Shown in pieces: positions 46,869 to 57,439 of a DNA stretch of 64,000 nt; position 1 is the first letter of the stretch; each line of letters begins with the position of its first letter. The notes beneath the pieces are model-generated. The model worked only from the letters and a program-made list of their open reading frames with translations, was not told where the DNA came from and did not search any database. The translations under genes were made by a program, and so were the position numbers. This stretch comes from Siphonodentalium dalli. Its lineage: Eukaryota; Mollusca; Scaphopoda; Gadilida; Siphonodentaliidae. Location: assembly GCA_032622095.1 (NCBI GenBank), contig CP136066.1, positions 205,552,978 through 205,616,977 on the forward strand, in the 5' to 3' direction.

Positions 46869-47125
46869 CCAATCTACCGGTCACGGCGAACGTAGGTATA
46901 TAACACGATCGGTCTCAAATCAGATTGGATATCTTTTGTCATATCTCCCTAGTACCGAAAGTGTGCAGTGACGTAATTGTGTCCTTATCAGTAACGTAAT
47001 TGTGCACTACTCGGTGCAGCTAATCTGCCCTGAAACGTGTTGTTCCTGGATGGAATGCATCCGGCCTCAGAAGCGATTCGGTAATTGAATCCCAGAAGAG
47101 CAGGTTTATTAATTTCATTTGCAGT

Positions 47126-47571
47126 CAAGCCCGCAAATAGTGTGTCTGCCATTTGCAGAGTGAGCTCCCAAGAGGGTGAATTTAGTAATGCTATCCCGCA
47201 CAACGGGCTAGCATCACCAAATTCACCCTCTGGGAACCTCATTCTGCTTAGGCATCATATTCTGGGAAGTATCTATATTCTCAAATTAACATTGTTTTAG
47301 TTACTTTTTCCCTTCTTGGAAGTTTTTATATCCTCTAATTTGCAGAATATAAGCTGCATAATCGAGGTGACTAATAGGTGAACATCACCAACTTCAACTG
47401 GGGAACTTCAATCTTATCCTAGCTCTCCCATACCACAGTTGAGGCCTAAGCCGAATGAGGTTCCCAGAGGGTGAATTTGGTGATGCTAGCCCTCCTTGTC
47501 TGATATCGTCAGTAAATTCACCCTCTGGGGATCTCATTATGCAAATGACAGACACACTATTTGCAGGCTTG
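47126..47571. mobile_element. 8-bp-duplication MITE family P8, copy 4 (long form)
   Basis: Ends CAAGCCCGCAAATAGTGTG and CACTATTTGCAGGCTTG. Two palindromes (47157-47250 and 47452-47542) are separated by about 200 bp of spacer instead of about 10. Flanking octamers TTTGCAGT and ACTGCGGT match at 5 of 8 positions, so the duplication has decayed. This long form is probably closer to the ancestor. Confidence 0.85.
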
Positions 47572-47749
47572 ACTGCGGTTGAAATTGGCATCCATAAGAT
47601 CCGATTTGTATCGCTCCAATCTGTGGATCGCTTTATTTGCAATATCGTTATTGTATTACATTATCCGATCGAGAAAATCCCGCTGTAGAGCATGGACCCG
47701 ACGATGACAGTAATTTATATTATAGTTAGGTTACTGCATGTACAGAGTA

Positions 47750-48157
47750 CTATTTGTCAGTTTTTAACACAGGGGCCTTAACGCGCTCCGCTGTCCGCCC
47801 CCCTTTTGCACTGCCCATATACGCCGCTCTATATACGCGCCTTCTTCGCGTTAATGGAACATTATATAGACAAGTGGCTCTGTAGAAATTCAACGTTTCA
47901 CCATCGCTCGGGAGTCGCACAAATTTAGCCCATTCACCCAGTAATGATAACGATATATACACGGATGGATCGGCAAAGAATTCATCTTTCAATAAATACA
48001 ACAAACTCCCATCAGAAACATTCATACACGTTGCATTTGATAAAATTTTAACCACCGAATATTGTCTCCGGAGAGCGTATTTTTTCGATTTGATCCGGCT
48101 CAGACAGCAATGGACGCATTTGTATCGAAATTCACCACCCATGCAGTTTACTATCAT
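47750..48157 (-). CDS. Hypothetical open frame in left arm of the foldback element
   Basis: 135 codons. Starts MIVNCMGGEFRYKCVHCCLS, contains a Cys-rich start (C-x2-C-C), a middle LLYLLKDEFFADPSVYISLS, and a basic TRRRRVYRAAY segment. It runs past the element's end into host DNA before stopping, so the C-terminus is not part of the element. I do not recognise a family. It may be a captured host fragment or chance. Its intact counterpart in the other arm is broken by one extra G. Confidence 0.4.
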   Translation of the reverse strand: MIVNCMGGEFRYKCVHCCLSRIKSKKYALRRQYSVVKILSNATCMNVSDGSLLYLLKDEFFADPSVYISLSLLGEWAKFVRLPSDGETLNFYRATCLYNVPLTRRRRVYRAAYMGSAKGGRTAERVKAPVLKTDK

Positions 48158-49095
48158 TAAAAATCGTTCAAACGATCAACTAAATATCTGGAACTTAGTG
48201 AATTATTGTCGGCTAATAATTTATTTACTCATACAAATCAACACATTGTCAGTAAACAATTCTAATAGAGGAGAAATCTGTCGATAATTCCAACTTTAAA
48301 AAAGAAATTTGTCAAGTGACACAGTTCCTAAGTTTAATATTCATTGTGACCTGACCTTTCCATGACTGACAGAGTAGAAACAGCCAATCACCGCTCAGTG
48401 TTAGAATCGAGGTCAGGTCATAATGAATATTAAAATGAGGACCTCGATTCTAACACTGAGCGGTGATTGGCTGTTTCTACTCTGTCAGTCATGGAAAGGT
48501 CAGGTCACAATGAATATTAAACTTAGGAACTGTGTCACTTGACAAATTTCTTTTTTAAAGTTGGAATTATCGACAGATTTCTCCTCTATTAGAATTGTTT
48601 ACTGACAATGTGTTGATTTGTATGAGTAAATAAATTATTAGCCGACAATAATTCACTAAGTTCCAGATATTTAGTTGATCGTTTGAACGATTTTTAATGA
48701 TAGTAAACTGCATGGGTGGTGAATTTCGATACAAATGCGTCCATTGCTGTCTGAGCCGGATCAAATCGAAAAAATACGCTCTCCGGAGACAATATTCGGT
48801 GGTTAAAATTTTATCAAATGCAACGTGTATGAATTTTTCTGATGGGAGTTTGTGGTATTTATTGAAAGATGAATTCTTTGCCGATCCATCCGTGTATATA
48901 TCGTTATCATTACTGGGGTGAATGGGCTAAATTTGTGCGACTCCCGAGCGATGGTGAAACGTTGAATTTCTACAGAGCCCCTTGTCTATATAATGTTCCA
49001 TTAACGCGAAGAAGGCGCGTATATAGAGCGGCGTATATGGGCAGTGCAAAAGGGGGCGGACAGCGGAGCGCGTTACAGGCCCCTGTGGTTTTTAA
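47760..49095. mobile_element. Large foldback transposon with 8-bp duplication
   Basis: Arms 47768-48414 and 48440-49087 are nearly identical inverted copies (about 650 bp each) around a 25-bp spacer. Ends CACAGGGGCC and GGCCCCTGTG are flanked by a perfect 8-bp duplication GTTTTTAA (47760-47767, 49088-49095). Each arm carries the same open frame reading outward from the centre. An 8-bp duplication fits hAT- or P-like integration. No transposase domain is recognised. Very low divergence between arms implies recent origin or conversion. Confidence 0.93.
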
Positions 49096-49186
49096 ATTGA
49101 TTAACTTGCATTATTCAAACAGTCGGATTATACGGCCATGGGTCATTGGAACCTCAGACTTGTGTATAAGTAGTTTGGAATGGTGA
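48697..49186 (+). pseudogene. Frameshifted twin of the foldback frame, right arm
   Basis: The first 74 codons match the left-arm frame (with Val-to-Phe and Leu-to-Trp changes), then stop at 48919-48921. A run CTGGGG here versus CTGGG in the left arm shifts the frame. The remainder (EWAKFVRLPSDGET and onward) continues in the next frame to 49186, again running into host DNA. Confidence 0.6.
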
Positions 49187-49187
49187 A

Positions 49188-50200
49188 TAACATATGTATA
49201 GGTCGATAGATACAGCCATGACTTGATGATATACATACTTTATATGATCAGATAAAATAATTTAAAAATCCAGATATATTCAATTATTCTTTAAGAAGTG
49301 AGGCCGATACTCTCATATTCTTACCCAGTCTTTGTAAACATACACTCAGATTCATACTGATACTGGTTCTATTGCACTCCCATCAACTTTTCATTTCTGT
49401 ACGGTTGCGGGCTTCCCCCAAATTACGTCACACCGCGCTAAATATAAATGTCAAATTAGTCGTGATTGACAGGTGTAAATATGGTCACGTGCCAGTGCCG
49501 TCATGGCCGCTTCAACCCATGTGAAGCCGATTCTCAGAATCAGAATTAATAGTTGCAGGGTTTGTGACTTTTCGTTCTGCGATAGTTTTACCGACAATAA
49601 AGGTAAACAGCATCCAGGTTCCAAAATAAAATGTATTTTAAAGACAGATCTGCTTAAAATTATAAAAAATGTCAATTTATGTGAATTTCTTGGACTTAGA
49701 ACAAATTATTTCTCTCTTCCGGTATAACATGCCGTCATGGATACTATTTTTAACAACCTTTAGCCACACCTTCGGAATTTCCACACGAAGAGCACGTGAC
49801 ATGTTAATAGTTTTTATTTATTGGCGCACACATTTCTTAGAGTAAGTTTTGATTGGCGGTAAATACAAGGAATCCCGGGTTTGGGAAATGAAAACTGAAC
49901 GAAAGGTCGTCAGACCCACTATTTTTTATATGTGGGTATATAGTTTACTCCAGACTGATTCTTACCATACCAGGAATAAACCAACACTGAACGATCTTTG
50001 TTTCATGCCAAAGAAGAGACGGAATGTCCAAGTAATTTGGAACGAGGCATCATATAGGACGATAAATAGTCGAAATACAAAATATACAGGTGTTATAAAC
50101 TTTGAAAGTAAATGCCAAAGTCATCAGTGATAGCAATTTCCCAGCTGTTGTCATGTTTTGCACAGAAGTTATATAAACGCTATTTATAATTATACCATAT
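49188..50200. other. No recognisable feature
   Basis: Frames of 74-93 codons (49503, 49849) carry no motif. A basic stretch near 50010 (PKKRRN) is too short to interpret. Confidence 0.45.
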
Positions 50201-50201
50201 T

Positions 50202-50712
50202 CATGGAAAAGGTAATCATGCCACGAATCTCTACTCTAGCTTCGTAGAGATAATATCCCACCAGTACAACATCTGAGGACTTGTTGATGTTGTGACAGGG
50301 AAGTTTATAAATTCGAAAAAAAACAGTGCAGATAATATATTTCTTATAGTAAATCACTTCAGATGAAGATCCCTACTCGAAATTGCCCGAATTAAGTGAA
50401 TTTGTGAGCAATTTTGCTTTGCGTCGCTTACAATCATGTAATTTATCCTGGGTAATTAATTCAATGTCTATTTCGTATCAGCCCACACGTCACAAAAAAG
50501 CATGTGATCTCGAGCTGGGACAACCCCCTACTGTGATGTAGATTATTGCGGAACAAGTATTAACAACGAAATATATTCCATGCCTTGCGTTTTCATTGTA
50601 GTAAAATTCCCTGTCAGAACGGATGAGGACATCAAATAGTTCCCATATTTTGTACTGGTGGAATATGATCTATACGACCGCCTAGAAAATTTACCAGCAT
50701 ATAGATCATGCA
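50202..50712. mobile_element. Foldback element family W, copy 1
   Basis: The left end carries a hairpin (GAATCTCTACTCTAGCTTCG then TAGAGA), then TATCCCACCAGTACAA and GTTGTGACAGGGAAGTTTAT. These are inverted on the right as ATTCCCTGTCAGAACGGATG, TTTGTACTGGTGGAATATGA and a final hairpin around 50660-50712. Partial relatives are at 51140-51990 and 52370-52500. The arms are considerably diverged. Confidence 0.7.
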
Positions 50713-50871
50713 ACTATTGATATTTTAGACGAGCTGCTGAATTTGGAAGATATGGCTAGTCTGCGTAGTTTGTGCTCCTTCATCCGACTGATACATCTTA
50801 AGTTAAACACATATGAATAATTCGTAGTGTTGTTGATTTTGTTGTAATAATAGTCTCAGAGATTTTCTACG

Positions 50872-50950
50872 ATGTGATGACGATGAATATGATGATGATG
50901 CTGATTATGATGATGATGATGATGATGATGATGACGATGATAATGATATT
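50872..50950. repeat. (GAT)n microsatellite
   Basis: Imperfect GAT/GAC repeat. The Met-rich frame over it (50874-51104) is a by-product. Confidence 0.92.
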
Positions 50951-51139
50951 AATACATAGGAAGGCGTTGATTATATTTACACCAAGAAGTTCTTGTATAT
51001 ATTATATACATATGCTGTTACATTCTCATTCTTGTGTATATATTTTCTCCTTGTACTTCTCAATATCTATATTTGATCCGAGAATAAAACATTACAACAA
51101 ATAGATAGAGTTGAGACTCATGACATGATTTGAGGAAAA

Positions 51140-51990
51140 AGCTACCAGTTAGCGCTATTTAAAATTACATGCTGAAGAAAAGGGAGCTGGAACCTAGATC
51201 ATGCCATGAATTTCTACTTTGTAAAGATCATATGTGACCCGCCATATCAAATCCAGTCGTAAGTCGGGATTTTGTTTACCCTGTGCCAATGCATTCTCTT
51301 ATATATGCGAGTCGACCATAGGTCGCCTCGCATATATAAGAGAATGCATTGGCCTAACATTTTTTTTATCATTTTTTTATAATAAATGTTTCTTACAATT
51401 TTTAGGACATAAAATAAAAAAAACATCCATTACCCTGCAGGGAGCCCCACACATATATAGAAGCATATAGAATAGTGTCGTCTGCTCATGTTTGTCTGGG
51501 GCTCTGTATGGGTGAAATTATAAAATTGTTAAAGAATACAAGAAAAAATTATTAAAATTGTAAAAAATTGTTAGGCCAATGCATTCTCTTATATATGCGA
51601 GGCGACCTATGGTCGACTCGCATATATAAGAGAATGCATTGGCACAGGGTAAAACAATCCCGACTTACGACTGGATTTGATATGGCGGGTCACATATTCC
51701 ACCGATACAAAACATGGGAACGTATTGATGTTCTGATCCGTTTTGACAGAGAACTTTATAAAAATCTAATTCACATTAGTGGGTGGTCCCAGCTCCAGAT
51801 TATATGTTTTTGCGGCTTTTGTGAGCATATGTAGCAACAAACATTGATTTAATTACCAGGGGAAAATTCCATAATTGAAAGCGACGCAAAGCAAATTCGC
51901 TCACAAAGTCACTTCATAAATCGTGCAACTTCAAGTTGGGACATTCACCTACATGCAGTGAAGTACATTGCTAAAGACATATTATGGACT
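51140..51990. mobile_element. Foldback element family W, copy 2, split by MITE M
   Basis: GATCATGCCATGAATTTCTA, then a MITE (51233-51694), then TATTCCACCGATACAAAACA and TTTTGACAGAGAACTTTATA. The same sequence without the MITE is at 50214-50322. GAAAGCGACGCAAAGCAAAT (51876) is the inverse of TTTGCTTTGCGTCGCTTACA (50415). Confidence 0.65.
51233..51694. mobile_element. TA-type foldback MITE family M, copy 3
   Basis: Ends TGTGACCCGCCATATCAAAT and ATTTGATATGGCGGGTCACA, TA on both sides (51231-51232, 51695-51696). Two complete H cores (51285-51353, 51575-51643). The related sequence at 50247-50262 has a single TA at the matching point, a plausible unoccupied site. Confidence 0.94.
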
Positions 51991-52369
51991 TGTTCGGGTG
52001 CGTAAAATTAATAAATTAGTACTCAGGCGCTATGCCAATATGGAGAATGTAGCATTCTACTAACATCGCCAAAATTTCAAAGAAATCAACCACACCACTC
52101 CATAGATAACATCGTCGGAACTGCGCCCAATTGTAAATATTTACATCTCGGTCCGGGACGCAACTATCGGCGATAATCTAACACAAATGATTTCGCAATC
52201 GAGAGCCATTGCATTTAATTAATATATAAGAATGACAATGTGTATCGTCAATTTTGATTGATATTAGTAACATCTAACAAATAACTACTTTGAGCAAGAT
52301 TATTCTCAATTTCTATTTGATTACCCAACCGGAGTGTTTCACACCACTTTAAGGAACAGGCAATAATTA

Positions 52370-52500
52370 AGAAATATATTACCATACACTCTTTTTACAA
52401 TGTTATACAATTTCCTGTCACAATATCAAAAATTTCCCAGGTTTTGTACTTGTGGAATATGATCGCTACGGGCGTAGATATTCATGGCATGTTTTAGCCT
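52370..52500. repeat. Right-end fragment of foldback family W
   Basis: ATTTCCTGTCACAATATCAA, then CAGGTTTTGTACTTGTGGAA, then TATGATCGCTACGGGCGTAG and ATATTCATGGCATG. Matches 50605-50690 and includes CTACGGGCGTAG, nearly the centre of the 46-bp satellite unit (CTACTACGGGCGTTAG). Confidence 0.7.
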
Positions 52501-53089
52501 CATGAAACCCGGCCGGGATATAAGAATAACGAGTGCAACTATATATCATTCCAAGCATCATAATTATACTGCTATATCATAATCTGTTCCTTAATCAGAC
52601 TGGAATTCAAAATATGCGACTTGTACTTTACCCAAAAGAGTTGAACTAAATTTATATAAATTCGAATTACTATAGCCACTGCACTGGTAACGAATTGTAC
52701 ATCGAGTCAATTAGGAAGGCACTTACACTTGAACTACGATCATGAGTTCTCGAGCCTCGACATACCTTGTTCATATTGCTATCTCTGTCAAGTGTTTAGC
52801 AGCAAGCGTCTGTTCCTCGAGCGTTATTAAGTGTGATATATTCATCATCCTGCATCGGTGTACATTATTAGGCCACGATTCTTTTATTTTGTGCATACGG
52901 TGCAGAGAGCGTCCGACAACGTATTGTTACTGGGCAGCCATCCAGAGTGTGAAATAAAATTCTAAAAGATATATATTATATTTGCCGCCGATACACGAGT
53001 TTCTAGTTCCAGATGTCGGTGAAATAATCTACATGTCATTGTCTCATTGATTTAATTATCAAAACAAAAAGACAAACAAAAAAGACATA
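52501..53089. other. No recognisable feature
   Basis: A 71-codon frame at 52742 has a hydrophobic, Cys-rich stretch but no supporting context. I do not call it. Confidence 0.4.
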
Positions 53090-54280
53090 ATACGAGATAG
53101 TCCAAGTCTTCTTGTACTAAAACCAGCTAAGATATTGGGATGGCGATTTGCTGTTTTTAGTCCAAGCCCGCTTGTATACCATTCCTTTGACACGAGTTAC
53201 GCCCACGATCTGTGGCGGGAATTTGTGGTGTATTTTACTCGATTTACCTAGCAAATCAATACATGATGCTATATACATCGGAAAGGCTTACATCTTATGG
53301 TCATAATGGTGTATAATAATCTAACTTTAATGTTAAATTACACATAGAATATTCCGGTTGATTGCCACACACATCGATTTGTTTCTCTGTTTGTTTACGT
53401 TTTAACCGAAAGCCGAAGTGGTCCGAATAAGTTCGGCATAATCCGCTGTTTGTTCTGGGAATTCTACTTTCCGTTTCTATATATAGCGCGGGTTTTCCGA
53501 ACAAAAATGGCGAAAACCGATCGCCCGAAAGTCCAGTTTTCTATGTGCTTTCAGAACAATTCCCGCACTAAAAACTTAATGACATAATGGAGGATCAGAA
53601 CGGTAGTTTTGTTGACAATTTTCGCAAGCAACTTGTCAAAATTGGAGCAAATTAGAACTCTTGTGTCTGACTTTCCATGCGTGTGATGTGCATTTTGACA
53701 TATGTGTTGATAAAATAATCGGAGAACCGAATCACACAGTTTCGAAATATAGTATATAGTTCTTCCGTTTTAGTGGGACTTTTCAAACTTAAGGTTCATT
53801 TATTTAGTGTATTACATTTATATCTCCAATGTTTAATTAATCTATTTATTATTTTATTTATTGACACACATAATTGCGATTACAATGGAGAATTCATCGT
53901 AATTTGCGTTGTTGTCCAAAATCTACGGAATATTTTCAACGGAAAATGCCGAACACAGTTCGCGAGGTCAACCGAGTTCGCATACTTTAAAAAAATTGTA
54001 AACATTGAGGTAAATGTCTCTATTCGCATTAAATTACCGTTTTAAATTCACAACTGATGTGGGTTTCAGATAAAATAGCATGTCTGCTGCGGAAAATATC
54101 CGTTTATTGTCGCAATTGTGATATTTTATTTCATATAATTGTGGTTTTATTTGAGCGGGTCACTAACGCTTAAGTCGTGTCAAAGGAATGCATGGGCCTG
54201 GAACTCGGACTAAAGACCGGCACCTCCATCCCAATATCTTAGCCGGCTTTAGTACGAGAAGACTTGGACTAAATACGAGA
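53090..54280. mobile_element. Long-TIR DNA transposon remnant, 8-bp duplication
   Basis: The element 53098-54272 has inverted ends of about 105 bp: AGTCCAAGTCTTCTTGTACT, then CAGCTAAGATATTGGGATGG, mirrored by CCATCCCAATATCTTAGCCG and AGTACGAGAAGACTTGGACT. A perfect 8-bp duplication ATACGAGA flanks it (53090-53097, 54273-54280). The interior (about 950 bp) has no intact long frame. Near 53690 a short reading C-D-V-H-F could be the end of a THAP-like (C-x2-H) domain, which would fit a P-element relative, but this is weak. Confidence 0.88.
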
Positions 54281-54429
54281 GTGCATGCGGGGAGAGGATG
54301 GCTACACAAATTGTCATAAATGGTGAAGTTGATTTATATATACCCATGCAGTATACAACCTGTACTAAACGAGAAAAAACGTGCGGTGTTTATCATGACC
54401 ATGAGAAGATTCGTTAAAAACTTAAAATA

Positions 54430-54900
54430 TCGTAATCTTGAATAATAGTATTCGTTACCCTCCTCCCTATTTTACCCGTTTCTGAGTAGCCGAAGTCACG
54501 TGCCGGACGACAAATCGCACTGCGCCCGCTGACCAGGATGACATTATACAGTTGTCGCCCGCGATCGAGTGAGAAACGAGGATTTGTCACCCGCTCTCGA
54601 CCTGGAATGTCACCCGAGATGCAAGTGACTTGCCACCCGTCACGTGACACACCCTCAGCCATTCAGAAGATATGAGAATGGGACGAAGGGTAATATTGTT
54701 TGTTACCCCCTCCCCCCGGTGCTATATTACCAGACTATCTCCTATCACAGACTTGACTTTGAAGTTGTTAGCCTTCTTATCGGGAGTCAATGAGATTTGT
54801 CGCCCACCCGAGAACGGAATGTCTCGCTCGGAGGCTTTCGGTTCTCGAGCGGGTGACAAATCTCAATGTCTCCTTCGACAGCGGGCGACAACTCTATAGT
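54430..54900. repeat. GC-richer region with inverted repeats
   Basis: GAGATTTGTCGCCCACCCGA (54791) pairs with GCGGGTGACAAATCTCAATG (54850). Nearby, related words GATTTGTCACCCGCTCTCGA (54581) and GTCGCCCGC (54556) recur. The base composition differs from the surroundings. Old foldback or tandem origin is possible. Confidence 0.55.
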
Positions 54901-55424
54901 GTGGGACACCCGGTGAATGTATGCTGATTCATGTTTTATGCTCAATTGATTCTGGAATATTAATCATATATATACACCCAGCAATGGACTGATAATCCTT
55001 ATACAGAAAAAGAGTTGGAGTTTACAAACCACTAAATCAAATTATTTTCGCCCGACCCTACTTCCATAAAAAATAATTTAGTGGGTGAGTGTGTTATTGT
55101 GGGATACGGTGGTATGGTCGTTTGGGACACATTGTGTAGCCCACGTAGCACATTAAGTCTGCCCAGTATAATATTTCCAAACTCTTAGCTACGATAAGGT
55201 GATCGATATAAACAACTGGCTTCAGATGCAATTCGGCTGAACTTGTAAAAGCACGCCCAATTATTCTGCTGACAGCGTTTAGTAATTAGTTCAGATTATG
55301 TCAACAGTTTGTAACTTCTTGTTCACGAAACACATTTCGTATATTACAGTATATAGAGAACAGAATCCGTAAACCACACAATAAGACACTATGGCCTTAA
55401 GGTCAATATAAAAACAAATTGTAG
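54901..55424. other. No recognisable feature
   Basis: AT-rich DNA leading up to the 22-bp array. Confidence 0.5.
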
Positions 55425-56467
55425 ATTTACATCCCCTCCCGACCTTATTTACAACCCTCCCCACCCTATTTACATCCCCTCCCGACCTTATTTACACCCC
55501 CTCCCGACCTTATTTACATCCCCTCCCGACCTTATTTACATCCATCCCGACCCTATTTACATCCCCTCCCGACCTTATTTACATCCCCTCCCGACCTTAT
55601 TTACATCCCCTCCCGACTATTTACACCCCCTCCCGACCTTATTTACACCCCCTCCCGACCTTATTTACATCCCCTCCCGACCTTATTTACATCCATCCCG
55701 ACCCTAATTACATCCCCTCCCGACCTTATTTACACCCTCCCGACCTTATTTACATCCCTCCCTACCCTATTTACATCCCTCTCGACCTTATTTACACCCC
55801 TCCGACCTTATTTACATCCCCTCCCGACCTTATTTACATCCCCTCCAGACCTTGTTTACATCCCATCCCGACCTTATTTACATCCCCTCCCGACCTTATT
55901 TACATGCCCTCCAGACCTTATTTACATCCCCTCCCGACCCTATTTACGTCCCCTCCAGACCTTATTTACATCCCCTCCCGACCCTATTTACATCCCCTCC
56001 TGACCTTATTTACATCCATCCCGACCTTATTTACATCCCCTCCCGACCTTATTTACACCCCCTCCCGACCTTATTTACATCCCCTCCCGACCTTATTTAC
56101 ATCCATCCCGACCCTATTTACATCCCCTCCCGACCTTATTTACACCCCTCCCGACCTTATTTACATCCCTCCCTACCATATTTACATCCCCTCCCGACCT
56201 TATTTACACGCCCTCCCGACCTTATTTACATCCCCTCCCGACCCTATTTACACCCCCTCCAGACCTTATTTACATCCCCTCCCGACCCTATTTACATCCC
56301 CTTCCGACCTTATTTACATCTCCCCCCGACCTTATTTACATCCCCTTCAGACCTTATTTACATCCCCTCTCGACCTTATTTACATCCCTCCCGACCTTAT
56401 TTACATCCATCCCGACCTTATTTACATCCCTCCCGACCTTATTTACATCCCCTCCCGACCTTATTTT
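55425..56467 (+). repeat. 22-bp minisatellite, about 47 units
   Basis: Unit CCCTCCCGACCTTATTTACA plus TC, with variants ATCC-ATCCCG (shorter), CTCCAGACC and CCCTA. Strongly pyrimidine-biased on this strand. Proline/tyrosine-rich frames of up to 226 codons (PSRPYLH repeats) follow from the unit and are not considered genes. Confidence 0.97.
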
Positions 56468-56558
56468 TAGTCTCCTCCTCATTTTTTTTATTTGGATATC
56501 TTTTATGTGAACGTTTTTCTCATGCTTTATAACCGTCAAATTACATTTCAATGACCCT

Positions 56559-56729
56559 TTTACCCTTTCATGACTGGAGCTTCCTGAAATTTTGCGAAAA
56601 CCCTGTGCCAATGTATTCTCTTATATATGCGAATCGCCCATCGCGGATATAAGAAAATGCATCGGCCTAACAATATTTACCTTGATCTTTAATACTGCAA
56701 CAACACAGCTCCCGTCATGAAAGGGTTAA
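56559..56729. mobile_element. TTAA-type MITE family T3 carrying a decayed H core
   Basis: Ends CCCTTTCATGACTGGAGC and GCTCCCGTCATGAAAGGG, flanked by TTTA (56559-56562) and TTAA (56726-56729). Inside, CCCTGTGCCAATGTATTCTC to GCATCGGCCTAACAATA (56601-56675) is a diverged, centrally shortened H core. Only about 170 bp long. Confidence 0.82.
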
Positions 56730-57047
56730 TGCGACTATTTTGATCAAATTGGACGATCTATAAATCGCCTTGTATTATATAGGATATAATATGCTACTGT
56801 TTCAATATATAGAACTGTCCATGACTATTTAGGAAGAATAAAATACATATAGTAAAATTTGCCCTCCCGCGCTATTTTTCTGAAAACGTTGGATGTAAAT
56901 CTAGCAATTTATTTATATTGGCCTAATAACACGAGTCGAGATGCGCATTTGCGCATTTTGATGACATGGGAGCAGTTCAAGGCGAATCATTAATTGGTAC
57001 AAAAGCTGGTAATGTTTAAAATGCCGTTTGTATTGAATGATGACAGC

Positions 57048-57181
57048 CGCAGTGTGGTTCGAAGCGGGATCGAGAGTGCTCGATGTATCAACATACCATG
57101 ACATCGTGCATCTCCGAAGTGTGGTTCGAAGCGCGGCCGAGAGTGCTTGATGTATCAACATACAATGACACCGTGCATCTC
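57048..57181 (+). repeat. 66-bp tandem duplication
   Basis: AGTGTGGTTCGAAGCGGGAT, then CGAGAGTGCTCGATGTATCA, then ACATACCATGACATCGTGCA, is followed by a second copy (57118 onward) with a few changes. The frame VWFEA-x-x-RVLDVSTY reads through both. The protein is not recognised. Confidence 0.8.
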
Positions 57182-57217
57182 GATGGGATACGGAATGTGC
57201 ATGTGAATTTATCTGCT

Positions 57218-57395
57218 AAACGCCATTATTCAATGCACAGTGGATCAAGAGGCAATGGAGTGTCTATAGCAGTCTAACAAAACTCACACCGTGTTTAATT
57301 TCAATCAACTTACGTTGAAAGTAATGAGACGGAGTCTGAATATATATCAGACTGTGTCTATAGTGTCCCCCGTATACTATATGGTACTGTGCGAT
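57218..57395 (+). pseudogene. Scattered remnants of the 5946-type LINE
   Basis: CTAAACGCCATTATTCAATG then CACAGTGGATCAAGAGGCAA matches 58003-58042 and, through CACAGTGTGTCAAGGAGCAA, the LINE at 5942. TATAGTGTCCCCCGTATACT with ATATGG (57358) matches the region just before YVNDL. Decayed and out of frame. Confidence 0.6.
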
Positions 57396-57439
57396 TAATT
57401 TCATGTCATACTGAAATGTCCAGTTTTACATGATCTCCG

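Noticed and set aside
50874..51104. Met-rich small protein
   Set aside because: Derived from a (GAT)n microsatellite followed by AT-rich DNA.
53680..53760. Definite THAP domain
   Set aside because: Only a short C-x2-H-like reading is visible, the upstream cysteines cannot be placed and stops interrupt the frame. Kept only as a weak hint.
55852..56532. Proline/tyrosine-rich protein (PSRPYLH repeats, 226 codons)
   Set aside because: A product of the 22-bp minisatellite. Overlapping frames have similar openness and none starts or ends in unique coding sequence except a short chance tail.
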